From the NCBI GenBank assembly GCA_029255605.1, contig JANLJF010000048.1:1-64000 (forward strand): 64,000 nt of DNA. The letters run 5' to 3'. A program made the translations under genes and the position numbers. The stretch comes from Azovibrio restrictus. Lineage in GTDB: Bacteria; Bacteroidota; Bacteroidia; Chitinophagales; Chitinophagaceae. Positions 24,431 through 32,496 of this stretch are shown here, piece by piece. The notes beneath the pieces were generated by a model that was not told the DNA's origin, ran no database searches, and saw only the letters and a list, made by a program, of their open reading frames with translations. Position 1 is the first letter of the stretch, and each line of letters starts with the position of its first letter.

Positions 24431-25897
24431 ATGAAGTTTATTAAGCCTCATCTTTGGATTATTTTACTTACGCTGGTTATTATATTACCTGTATTTGCAC
24501 ATCTGACGGATATGCCTGTAGAGCTCTGGGATGAATCACGTCTTGCAAGTAATGCTTTTGAAATGTTGCAAACCGGTAACCTTTGGGTAACTACTTATGA
24601 CTACCGGCCGGATATGTGGAATACCAAGCCACCATTGATGATATGGCTAATGTCTTTATCAATGAAAGTTTTCGGAACCGGTGAATTAGGTATACGTATA
24701 CCATCGGCACTGGCTGCTATTTGTACATTTTTTCTTGTGTTCTGGTTTACCAACAAAACTTCGGGAAACAAAAGAACTGCCTTTATAGCTGCATTTGTAT
24801 TGGTAACCACAGGCGGATACGTAAAGCAGCATGGCACCCGTACGGGCGATTACGATGCTTTGCTTGCCTTTTTTACCACAGCATATATTTTTATGTATTT
24901 CCTGTACTTGCAAACAGACAAAGGAAAATACTTGCTATGGTTCTTTATATATATGGCCGGGGCTATACTTACAAAGGGTATAGCTGGCTTTTTCTTCTTG
25001 CCGGCTCTTTTCATATACACGTTGATACAACGCAGATTAGCGAATATTTTTAATAACCGTTATTTCTACATAGGGTTGGGTGTTTTTTTATTTCTTACCA
25101 TAGGATATTATTTACTGAGAGAGCATTATAACCCGGGATACATTGCTGCCGTAATGGAGAATGAAATAAGTGGCAGGTTTGGAACGGTGATAGAAGGACA
25201 CAGCGGAGGGCCTATGTTTTATGTTACCTTGCTTTCCACTGCGCATTTCACGTTCTGGATAATGCTGTTTTTATTGGGTATCGTCATCGGTGTACTATCT
25301 GCCGATAAAGTGATACAAAACCTGACTATCTATTTGTCATTAGTAGTTGTAATATTTTATTTTGTTCTTTCAGCCTCCGAATCGAAACTGTATTGGTACG
25401 ATCTGCCGGTGTTTCCTATAATGGCTGTTATTACGGCTATCGGTGTTTCTTATATAATGAGCTATGTATCGATGCATAGCCTTGCAAGTAAAAAAGTACG
25501 GACTATAGCATATGTGTCTATATTGGTATTTATATTTGTCCTTCCGTATTATAATATAATAGACTTTGTCTTATCGCCTCATACGGGTACTGATGAAAAC
25601 AGTAGTATGGCATTGTATATGAAAAGTGTAAGAGAAGGAAAACGTAAGGTAGATGGTTACCTTTTCACAAACGATAGTAAAACAGACCAAAATATTAATT
25701 ACTATCTCAAAATACATCCTACTAAGTTGCCATATAAAGATGTCAATAATTTAGTGCCCACAGATAAGGTCATTATTTTTAGTCCTTCCATAAAAGAGCA
25801 TATAAATAGAAATTACGATTTTGAAATAGTAGAGTCTATCGGTGATGTAAAGGTTTATCAAATAATAAAGATTAAGGCACCAGTAAACAATCTTTAA
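24431..25897 (+). CDS. ArnT-like membrane glycosyltransferase (GT39/GT83, GT-C fold)
   Basis: 488 aa with ~11 predicted helices. After the first helix comes MPVELWDESRLASNAFEML, containing the D-E motif of the first periplasmic catalytic loop of ArnT/PMT-like GT-C enzymes, and later WNTKPPLMIWLMSLSMKVFG. Such enzymes transfer a sugar from undecaprenyl phosphate to lipid A, protein or other acceptors at the periplasmic face. The family-2 glycosyltransferase that follows 6 bp later is a plausible maker of the undecaprenyl-phosphate sugar donor, so the two form an ArnC/ArnT-like pair. The sugar and acceptor are unknown. Confidence 0.78.
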   Translation: MKFIKPHLWIILLTLVIILPVFAHLTDMPVELWDESRLASNAFEMLQTGNLWVTTYDYRPDMWNTKPPLMIWLMSLSMKVFGTGELGIRIPSALAAICTFFLVFWFTNKTSGNKRTAFIAAFVLVTTGGYVKQHGTRTGDYDALLAFFTTAYIFMYFLYLQTDKGKYLLWFFIYMAGAILTKGIAGFFFLPALFIYTLIQRRLANIFNNRYFYIGLGVFLFLTIGYYLLREHYNPGYIAAVMENEISGRFGTVIEGHSGGPMFYVTLLSTAHFTFWIMLFLLGIVIGVLSADKVIQNLTIYLSLVVVIFYFVLSASESKLYWYDLPVFPIMAVITAIGVSYIMSYVSMHSLASKKVRTIAYVSILVFIFVLPYYNIIDFVLSPHTGTDENSSMALYMKSVREGKRKVDGYLFTNDSKTDQNINYYLKIHPTKLPYKDVNNLVPTDKVIIFSPSIKEHINRNYDFEIVESIGDVKVYQIIKIKAPVNNL

Positions 25898-25903
25898 AAT
25901 CTA

Positions 25904-26875
25904 ATGAAAAAACATTATCCGATAGCATTATCAATTGTAGTACCTGTTTACAATGAAGAAATGATCATTGATGAACTGGTACGGAGAATGTCTGAAGCCG
26001 CCCAAAGCATCACCGATAATTACGAGATCATATTTGTAAATGATGGCAGCCGGGATAGTTCTCTGGAAAAACTAAAAGCAGTGTGCAGCAAAGATTCAAA
26101 GCTGCACTACATAACCTTTTCCCGCAATTTTGGCCATCAGATAGCTATAACAGCAGGTATGGATGCCGCACGTGGCGAAGCAATTGTAACCATAGATGGC
26201 GACCTGCAAGACCCACCTGAGTTGATACCGGAAATGTATAAGCAATACCAGGATGGCTATAAAGTAGTATATGCCAAGCGCAGTAAACGCAAAGGCGAAA
26301 CACGATTCAAACGAGTGACAGCCAAAATATTTTACAGGCTGATGGCCCGCCTGGTTAGTTTTGAGATACCATTGGATGTAGGAGATTTCCGGTTGATAAG
26401 CAGGGATGTGCTGGAATACCTGAAGCAAATGAAGGAGTATGATAAATACATACGGGGGCAGATAGCATGGCTTGGGTTTAAAAGCACCTATGTGATGTTT
26501 GAGAGAGATGAGCGCAGGTTTGGCACAACTAATTATCCTTTCAAAAAAATGCTGCGCCTTGCGTTTAATGGCATCACTGCCTTTTCAGATTCACCTTTGA
26601 AAGTGGCTACAAAGCTTGGCTTTGCGGTGTGCGTTATATCTTTCCTGATAGGTGTGTATGCACTATGGGCGTACTTTATGGATGCACGTACCGTACCGGG
26701 ATGGGCATCTACCATCATCAGTATTACTTTCCTTGGTGGTGTGCAGCTATTGTCGCTGGGTATCATAGGCGAATACATCAGCCGTATCATCAGCAATGTG
26801 CGCAACAGGCCACTGTATGTGATAGATAAATCGACGCTGGACGATGTAAAAGACGAAGAACAAAGGGGCTATTAG
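25904..26875 (+). CDS. Polyprenyl-phosphate glycosyltransferase (GT2, GtrB/ArnC-like)
   Basis: 323 aa. The GT-A domain begins LSIVVPVYNEEMIIDELV and has the nucleotide/metal-binding VTIDGDLQDPPEL motif and the FRLISRDV and RRFGTTNYPFKKM segments typical of GtrB/DPM1-type enzymes. Two C-terminal membrane helices (GFAVCVISFLIGVYALWAYF and the following STIISITFLGGVQLLSLGIIGEYI) anchor it. It is inferred to attach a hexose to undecaprenyl phosphate for the upstream GT-C enzyme. Its stop codon lies inside a strong terminator hairpin. Confidence 0.88.
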   Translation: MKKHYPIALSIVVPVYNEEMIIDELVRRMSEAAQSITDNYEIIFVNDGSRDSSLEKLKAVCSKDSKLHYITFSRNFGHQIAITAGMDAARGEAIVTIDGDLQDPPELIPEMYKQYQDGYKVVYAKRSKRKGETRFKRVTAKIFYRLMARLVSFEIPLDVGDFRLISRDVLEYLKQMKEYDKYIRGQIAWLGFKSTYVMFERDERRFGTTNYPFKKMLRLAFNGITAFSDSPLKVATKLGFAVCVISFLIGVYALWAYFMDARTVPGWASTIISITFLGGVQLLSLGIIGEYISRIISNVRNRPLYVIDKSTLDDVKDEEQRGY

Positions 26876-26887
26876 CCCCTTTGTTTT
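26859..26887 (+). terminator. Intrinsic terminator overlapping the GT2 stop codon
   Basis: AACAAAGGGGCT pairs perfectly (12 bp) with AGCCCCTTTGTT around a 3-nt loop, followed by TT; the TAG stop lies in the loop and second arm. Confidence 0.85.
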
Positions 26888-28730
26888 ATAATAATTCAGT
26901 TATAGCGGTTACCAGTTCGGCTCTTGTGATAGGTACACCTTTAATTTTATTGTATCCTACAGCATCTATCAGATATTGATCACGGATAATTTTAATCAAT
27001 TGGCCATTGTTAATCTCTGGTATCAGTACTTTCTTATAGCCTTTAAGTATGTCGCCCAGGTTTTTGGGGAATGGGCGCAGATGGCGCAAATGTGCATGTG
27101 CAACTTGTTTGCCTTGTGCCTGCAGCTCTGATGCAGCACTTTTGATTGCACCATAAGTAGAGCCCCAACCCAATACAAGTACATCTCCTGTTTCAGGGCC
27201 ACTATCAAGTGTTTGCAGCGGTATGTAATCGGCAATGCGGGCTACCTTTTCTTCCCTTGTTTTCACCATATGCTGGTGGTTTTCGGGATCGTAAGAAATA
27301 TTGCCGGTAATGTCTTCTTTCTCAAGGCCACCTATACGATGCTCCAAACCTGCATAACCGGGAACAGACCATGGGCGCACCAGTTTTTCATCGCGCTGGT
27401 AGGGCATAAATTTCTCTTCCCCTTCTGCCAGTGCTGTTTTAAAATTTACTTCTATAGCAGGCAAGTCGGCCGATTGGGGAAAACGCCAGGGTTCCGCACC
27501 ATTCGCTATATAACCATCGCTCAGGAAGATAACCGGTGTCATATGCTGCACTGCTATCCTTGTTGCTTCAAATACAGCATCAAAGCAATCGCTTGGCGTG
27601 GAAGCCGAAATGACAGGCATGGGGCATTCTCCATTACGTCCATAATACGCTTGTAAAAGGTCGCTCTGTTCTGTTTTGGTGGGCAAGCCGGTAGAAGGGC
27701 CGCCCCGCTGTATGTTTACAATTAGCAATGGTATTTCCAGCATCACTGCCAGGCCCATCGCTTCTGTTTTTAGTGCCATACCGGGGCCCGATGTGGTAGT
27801 AACGCCTAAGCTGCCACCATAAGAAGCGCCAATGGCAGATGTGATACCTGCTATTTCATCCTCAGCCTGGAAGGTGCGGATGCCAAAGTTTTTGAAACGG
27901 GATAATTCGTGCAGAATATCTGATGCCGGTGTAATAGGATAAGTACCTAAGAATATAGGTAAGCCCGATTTTTCGCCTGCAGCTACAATGCCATATGCAA
28001 GCGCGGCATTCCCCGTTATACCCCTGTATTTTCCGACAGGTAATTTAGCTTTTTCAACTTTATATCGCGTGGTAAAAGCCTCTACCGTATCGCCATAGTT
28101 GTAGCCTGCCTGTAGTGCTTTCAGGTTACTGTCAAATATTTCCTGGCGCTTCCCGAATTTATCCTGTAGGAAGGCAATGGTAGAAGACATATCCCTGTTG
28201 TAGAGCCAATACAAAAAGCCCAATACAAACATGTTTTTTGCACGGTCTTTTTCTTTGGTGCCCATCTGTATTTCCTTCAGGGCCTCTCGGGTCAGTTTGG
28301 TAACGTCTATTTTGAAAAGCTGGTAATTGGTCAACGAATCATCCTCGATAGGATTAACACCATCGGGATAATTTGCAAGACGCAGGTTTTTCGAATCGAA
28401 ACCATCGGTATTGGCAATGATGATGCCACCGGGTTTCAGCGATTTCAGGTTCACCTTCAGTGCAGCAGCGTTCATAACTACCAACACATCACAACTGTCA
28501 CCCGGGGTATATATGCGGTTGCTGGAAAAATGTAGCTGGTAACCACTTACACCGGGTACAGTACCCTGTGGGGCACGAATTTCTGCCGGAAAATCCGGAA
28601 AGGTGGAAAGGTCGTTACCTAATAAAGCAGTACTGTTGGTAAACTGGCTACCTGTAAGTTGCATCCCGTCACCACTGTCACCCGCAAACTTTATGACTAC
28701 ATCTTCTACAACCTGAGTTGAAACTGGCAT
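26886..28730 (-). CDS. korA: 2-oxoacid:ferredoxin oxidoreductase subunit alpha (gamma-alpha fusion)
   Basis: ~614 aa. The N-terminal gamma domain (FAGDSGDGMQLTGSQFTNSTALLGN, PAEIRAPQGTVPGVSGYQLHF) is fused to the alpha domain (GNAALAYGIVAAGEK, TYPITPASDILHELS, FQAEDEIAGITSAIGASYGG). This layout is that of KorA-type enzymes, typically 2-oxoglutarate or pyruvate:ferredoxin oxidoreductase. The thiamine-diphosphate-binding beta subunit (KorB) is normally the next gene; here the downstream neighbour is on the opposite strand and no beta subunit is in the window. The start is ATG 28730, since the promoter box lies between it and the ORF-track start. Confidence 0.85.
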   Translation of the reverse strand: MPVSTQVVEDVVIKFAGDSGDGMQLTGSQFTNSTALLGNDLSTFPDFPAEIRAPQGTVPGVSGYQLHFSSNRIYTPGDSCDVLVVMNAAALKVNLKSLKPGGIIIANTDGFDSKNLRLANYPDGVNPIEDDSLTNYQLFKIDVTKLTREALKEIQMGTKEKDRAKNMFVLGFLYWLYNRDMSSTIAFLQDKFGKRQEIFDSNLKALQAGYNYGDTVEAFTTRYKVEKAKLPVGKYRGITGNAALAYGIVAAGEKSGLPIFLGTYPITPASDILHELSRFKNFGIRTFQAEDEIAGITSAIGASYGGSLGVTTTSGPGMALKTEAMGLAVMLEIPLLIVNIQRGGPSTGLPTKTEQSDLLQAYYGRNGECPMPVISASTPSDCFDAVFEATRIAVQHMTPVIFLSDGYIANGAEPWRFPQSADLPAIEVNFKTALAEGEEKFMPYQRDEKLVRPWSVPGYAGLEHRIGGLEKEDITGNISYDPENHQHMVKTREEKVARIADYIPLQTLDSGPETGDVLVLGWGSTYGAIKSAASELQAQGKQVAHAHLRHLRPFPKNLGDILKGYKKVLIPEINNGQLIKIIRDQYLIDAVGYNKIKGVPITRAELVTAITELL

Positions 28731-28747
28731 ATGATAAAAATAGGCTG

Positions 28748-28755
28748 CAAAGTTA
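28748..28755 (-). promoter_or_regulatory. TAnnTTTG -7 element of korA
   Basis: TAACTTTG on the minus strand, ending 17 nt before ATG 28730 and inside the longer ORF-track call. Confidence 0.55.
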
Positions 28756-28885
28756 GGCATTTTGGCAGTGCAGGGGGTAAAATAGACCCAATAATATGCA
28801 TAACTTGTTTTTTACATGTTATTGTAAAAAATGATAACCCTCTTTGGCGGGAAGACTTTAATATTTAATGTTCAGCCATTTGGTG

Positions 28886-28893
28886 TAGGTTTG
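28886..28893 (+). promoter_or_regulatory. TAnnTTTG -7 element of the vWA gene
   Basis: TAGGTTTG ends 20 nt before ATG 28914. Confidence 0.5.
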
Positions 28894-28913
28894 TAATAAC
28901 GGGATTTCACATA

Positions 28914-30884
28914 ATGCAGACTGTAAGGACGGCACTGGTTTTTTTGTTGCTGGTAATAGGATTTTATGTACATGGCCAGGCCCCTGGAAATGTAAAACAA
29001 CCACGTATTCTGATACTGCTGGATGGCTCATCGAGCATGGGTAATAAATGGATAGGCAATGAAAGGCGTTTTGATGCCGCATCGCGTATTATTACTGCAC
29101 TTATTGATAGCCTTTATAAGGTAAATAAAGATGTAGAGTTTGCCCTGAGGGTATATGGCCACCAGTATCCCGCTCAGGAAAACAATTGCTATGATACGCG
29201 AAGGGAGGTGATGTTCAGCAAAGACAATCTTACCCAGATGTCGCTGCGGCTGGCTGCATTGCGGCCCATCGGTGTTTCCCCTATTGCTTTTTCATTGAAG
29301 GAAGCGGTAGAAAATGACCTTACTGACCCCTTACGCAATATGTACAGCCTGATACTGGTAACCGACGGCGGGGAAAGCTGCGGAGGAAACATCTGCGAGG
29401 TGATGGAAAAGCTGCTTTCGAAAAAAATAGAATTTAAACCCTACATTCTAAGCCTTGTAAACGATGCTGCACTGAAAGGGCAGTATGATTGTTTAGGCAA
29501 TTACCTGCTGGTAAGCAAGGAAGATGAATTGAAACCTGCGGTGGGTAAAATAGTAGATGCGTACAGGCAAATGTTTGTGATGCAGCGCATAGATAAAAAG
29601 CTGCTGGAATCTGCTGTTGTAAATACCCCCAGTGTATTGAAGGTAGATATCCCTAAGTTTAAAGTGACACAGGAGGTGGAAACCCCGGCAGCAGAACCCC
29701 CGAAACCTAAACCGGAAGTAACCCGGCCCCCCGTGCAGCAACCGCCTGTAGTGGTTCCTCAACCTACGCGCGACATTACCAACCGAACCAATGACCCGGC
29801 ACCTACGCCGGAAAAGAAACTGGCGAAAGAGATTATTGAGAGCATGAGTATAGCAAAATCGGTACGCAGCTTGCCGGTGTACTATGCTACCAGGGAATAT
29901 ACGCCATTATACCTGCCACCTTTCAAATTACCGGCGATACCTGATGAGCCGCAACCTAAGCCAGTACCCCCTACATCACCTGTGGTAGCAGTGCCAGCGA
30001 CAAAACCACCGATAACAACGCCTAAGCCGCAACCCAAGCCGGCAGTAAAACCGCAACCTAAACCAGTAGCTACCAAACCACCGGTACAAACCACAAAACC
30101 ACAGGAACTGAAAACAATAAAACAGGAAAGCACTGATAATACCAATAAAGAAAACACCCTGATTGTTCTATTTACAGACGGCAAAAACAAATTCTACCAA
30201 TCGGCACCGGAGATAGTGCTATATGATGTAAAGACAAATAAGCCTGTTCATAAATTTAATCGTACCGTAGATGTATATGGCAAGCCGCACCCGCAAAAAA
30301 TAACAGCCGGTACGTATAACCTGAGAATAACAGGCAAAAGTAACCTCGTAGTTCCGAATGTAGTGGTGGAACCCGCAAAAGACAATACAGTGCTGGTGCA
30401 GGTAACCAAAGGGTCAATAGACTTTGCATATCAGGGCAATGGTAAGAGGCCTATGACCGACTATAAAGCAAGCGTTGTAAAACGGTTTGACAGTGCGCCT
30501 GTTGTATATCAAAAAACTACAGAACGTATTGAATATGATCCGGGTACCTATTTTGTAGAGGTAAACACGCTACCCCCATGGCGCAAATCATTTGACCTGG
30601 ATTTTGGTACCATTCATGGTATAGAAATACCTGAAGAAGGCGATTTAATAATAGACAATAGCAAACAGTTGGGTAAGGTTAGTTTGTATTATCCATATGG
30701 CGACAGATTCAGGATATTTTATAGCCTGAATGTGGATGGAAGCGGTAAAGAATTGAAACTGAAAGTATTACCCGGCACTTACCGTGCAGGTTATAAGAAA
30801 AACCCTAACCTGCCGTATGCGGAAGAAACCATGGTAGATTTTTCTGTAACAAGCAATAATGTTACTAACTTAGTAATTCAATAA
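28914..30884 (+). CDS. Secreted von Willebrand factor A-domain protein with Pro/Lys-rich linkers
   Basis: 656 aa with a signal peptide (MQTVRTALVFLLLVIGFYVHGQ). Residues ~30-200 are a vWA domain with the metal-ion-dependent adhesion site (ILLDGSSSMG, Asp37) and VTDGGESCGG. Two low-complexity linkers follow, rich in PKP/KPQ repeats (around residues 265-300 and 345-400), that probably span a long distance. The C-terminal ~240 residues are repeated beta-rich segments (APEIVLYDVKTNKPVHKF, ITAGTYNLRI, YDPGTYFVEV, VLPGTYRAGY) resembling small PEGA/carboxypeptidase-regulatory-like units. No T9SS tail or lipobox is seen, so it is predicted to be periplasmic. Its role is unknown. Confidence 0.8.
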   Translation: MQTVRTALVFLLLVIGFYVHGQAPGNVKQPRILILLDGSSSMGNKWIGNERRFDAASRIITALIDSLYKVNKDVEFALRVYGHQYPAQENNCYDTRREVMFSKDNLTQMSLRLAALRPIGVSPIAFSLKEAVENDLTDPLRNMYSLILVTDGGESCGGNICEVMEKLLSKKIEFKPYILSLVNDAALKGQYDCLGNYLLVSKEDELKPAVGKIVDAYRQMFVMQRIDKKLLESAVVNTPSVLKVDIPKFKVTQEVETPAAEPPKPKPEVTRPPVQQPPVVVPQPTRDITNRTNDPAPTPEKKLAKEIIESMSIAKSVRSLPVYYATREYTPLYLPPFKLPAIPDEPQPKPVPPTSPVVAVPATKPPITTPKPQPKPAVKPQPKPVATKPPVQTTKPQELKTIKQESTDNTNKENTLIVLFTDGKNKFYQSAPEIVLYDVKTNKPVHKFNRTVDVYGKPHPQKITAGTYNLRITGKSNLVVPNVVVEPAKDNTVLVQVTKGSIDFAYQGNGKRPMTDYKASVVKRFDSAPVVYQKTTERIEYDPGTYFVEVNTLPPWRKSFDLDFGTIHGIEIPEEGDLIIDNSKQLGKVSLYYPYGDRFRIFYSLNVDGSGKELKLKVLPGTYRAGYKKNPNLPYAEETMVDFSVTSNNVTNLVIQ

Positions 30885-30896
30885 TCTCCCGTCCTC

Positions 30897-31340
30897 TTGG
30901 AAGGTATAGTCATCAGCCGGATAAATATACAGGATGAAAGGTATCCGCAGGTATATGAGCTCCGCGAAGAAATATTACGAAAGCCGATAGGGCTATCTCT
31001 TAAAAATGAAGACCTGAGCGCCGATGCTCAAAACGACATCTTTATAGCCGAAAATGGAAATGAGGTGATTGGCTGCGTGATGCTGCATCCTATAGCCGAT
31101 GAGGAAAAAATAAAGCTACGCCAGATGGCTGTGCATAGCCGGTGGCAAGGCCAGGGAATTGGCAGGATGCTGGTAGAAGCTGCCGAAGCTTATGCCAAGG
31201 AAAAAGGATATGCTTCCATTATACTGCATGCCAGGCAGATAGCCGAACCATTTTACAAAAAGCTGGGTTATTATACTACCAGCAGCGTATTTACTGAAGT
31301 AGGTATTCCGCACGTAGTGATGGAAAAAGACATATTTTGA
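30897..31340 (+). CDS. GNAT-family N-acetyltransferase
   Basis: 147 aa. The acetyl-CoA-binding motif A is clear: LRQMAVHSRWQGQGIGRMLVEAAEAYAKEKG, followed by the B motif LHARQIAEPFYKKLGYYTTSSVFTEVGIPHVVMEK. No ATG is available near the start, so it begins with TTG at 30897, 12 nt after the vWA stop. The next gene overlaps it by 4 bp. The substrate is unknown. ElaA-like or diamine acetyltransferases are the nearest families by the overall pattern, but assignment is not firm. Confidence 0.82.
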   Translation: MEGIVISRINIQDERYPQVYELREEILRKPIGLSLKNEDLSADAQNDIFIAENGNEVIGCVMLHPIADEEKIKLRQMAVHSRWQGQGIGRMLVEAAEAYAKEKGYASIILHARQIAEPFYKKLGYYTTSSVFTEVGIPHVVMEKDIF

Positions 31341-32494
31341 CCAATTGCATATCACGAAAAGATAATTACAGGGCTGTATGTTATGAACAGGCGGCAGCAT
31401 TGCCACAGGAATGGCATGATATGCTACCTGCAGATCATTTCCTGCATCCATCCCAATTATCTGTTACCGAAGCTGCAATGCTTCCAGATGTTTCTTTCTT
31501 ATATATACTATTGTACGAAAAGGATAAACCTGTAGCCGCGTCCTACTTCCAGATATTGCAGGTAAAAGAAAAGCACCTGAATATAGCAAGCTTAAAACCC
31601 TTGCAAAAAATTGGCTGGAAAGCGTTTGCCTTTGCATCACCTAAATTGTTGGTAGCGGGCCATTTGTTTCGGCACGATGTAGCCTCTTTTTATTGGAGCG
31701 AAAATATGAGCATGTTCGATGTTTACCGGCTATATAAGCTGGCTATCGATACAGCATTAGGCAATAGCTGCAGCAATGCCGTATTGGTAAAAGACACACC
31801 AGAGGCATTGGTGCCTTATTTTCAGAACTATGCGCCGAAATATATCTTGCTGCGTAATGATATATCTATGGAAATGGATATACCCGACACCTGGCAATCA
31901 ATAGAAGATTATGAAAAAGCCCTGAAGCATAAATATGCACAACGCTTCCGAAAGATAAAGCAGGCAGGAAAAGATATACAGGTAAAAGAGTTTTCCGGGC
32001 AAGAAGTAAAGCAAAATAAAAAGAAACTGTACGAACTGTACCTGCAGGTTTGCGAGAGGCAAACAGCACGCGTTGGTTACCTTAGTGAAGATTTTCTGCC
32101 ACTGCTGAAAGAATATTATGGCGAAAGCCTGAAGGTATGGGGCATGTTTGATGGTGAAGAAATGGTAGGTTTTTTCAGTGCATGGGAAAAAGCAGCAGCA
32201 TTTGATATGTTTTACATAGGCTTCGACTATAACCGAAACGCATCTTTACAGCTTTATTTCAATATCCTTTTCTTCAGTATAGAGCAGGCAATAAAATTGA
32301 AAAAGCCACTGCTGATACTCGGGCGCACAGCATTAGATGCCAAGGCCCGCCTGGGTTGCAAACCGCATTATCTTTCCACTTTTGTATATATACGTAGCCG
32401 TCCTATACGTCTTGCGGTATTGGCCATACAAAACACTTCCCAGCAACAGGAAGGTGAATGGGAACAAAGACACCCATTAAAACAAAGCAAATGA
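31337..32494 (+). CDS. FemAB/BioF2-like acyltransferase (GNAT fold)
   Basis: 385 aa. Two halves resemble GNAT folds, as in FemAB/Acetyltransf_6 proteins: the first to about residue 150, and a second with YEKALKHKYAQRFRKIKQAGKD and LYLQVCERQTARVGYLSEDFL, then GMFDGEEMVGFFSAWEKAAAFDMFYIGFDYNRNASLQLYFNILFF. Members transfer acyl or amino-acyl groups to cell-wall or lipid acceptors; this one's substrate is unknown. It starts with TTG in the sequence TTGA, overlapping the previous stop codon by 4 bp, so translation is probably coupled. It ends 2 bp from the convergent polA. Confidence 0.7.
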   Translation: MTNCISRKDNYRAVCYEQAAALPQEWHDMLPADHFLHPSQLSVTEAAMLPDVSFLYILLYEKDKPVAASYFQILQVKEKHLNIASLKPLQKIGWKAFAFASPKLLVAGHLFRHDVASFYWSENMSMFDVYRLYKLAIDTALGNSCSNAVLVKDTPEALVPYFQNYAPKYILLRNDISMEMDIPDTWQSIEDYEKALKHKYAQRFRKIKQAGKDIQVKEFSGQEVKQNKKKLYELYLQVCERQTARVGYLSEDFLPLLKEYYGESLKVWGMFDGEEMVGFFSAWEKAAAFDMFYIGFDYNRNASLQLYFNILFFSIEQAIKLKKPLLILGRTALDAKARLGCKPHYLSTFVYIRSRPIRLAVLAIQNTSQQQEGEWEQRHPLKQSK

Positions 32495-32496
32495 TA

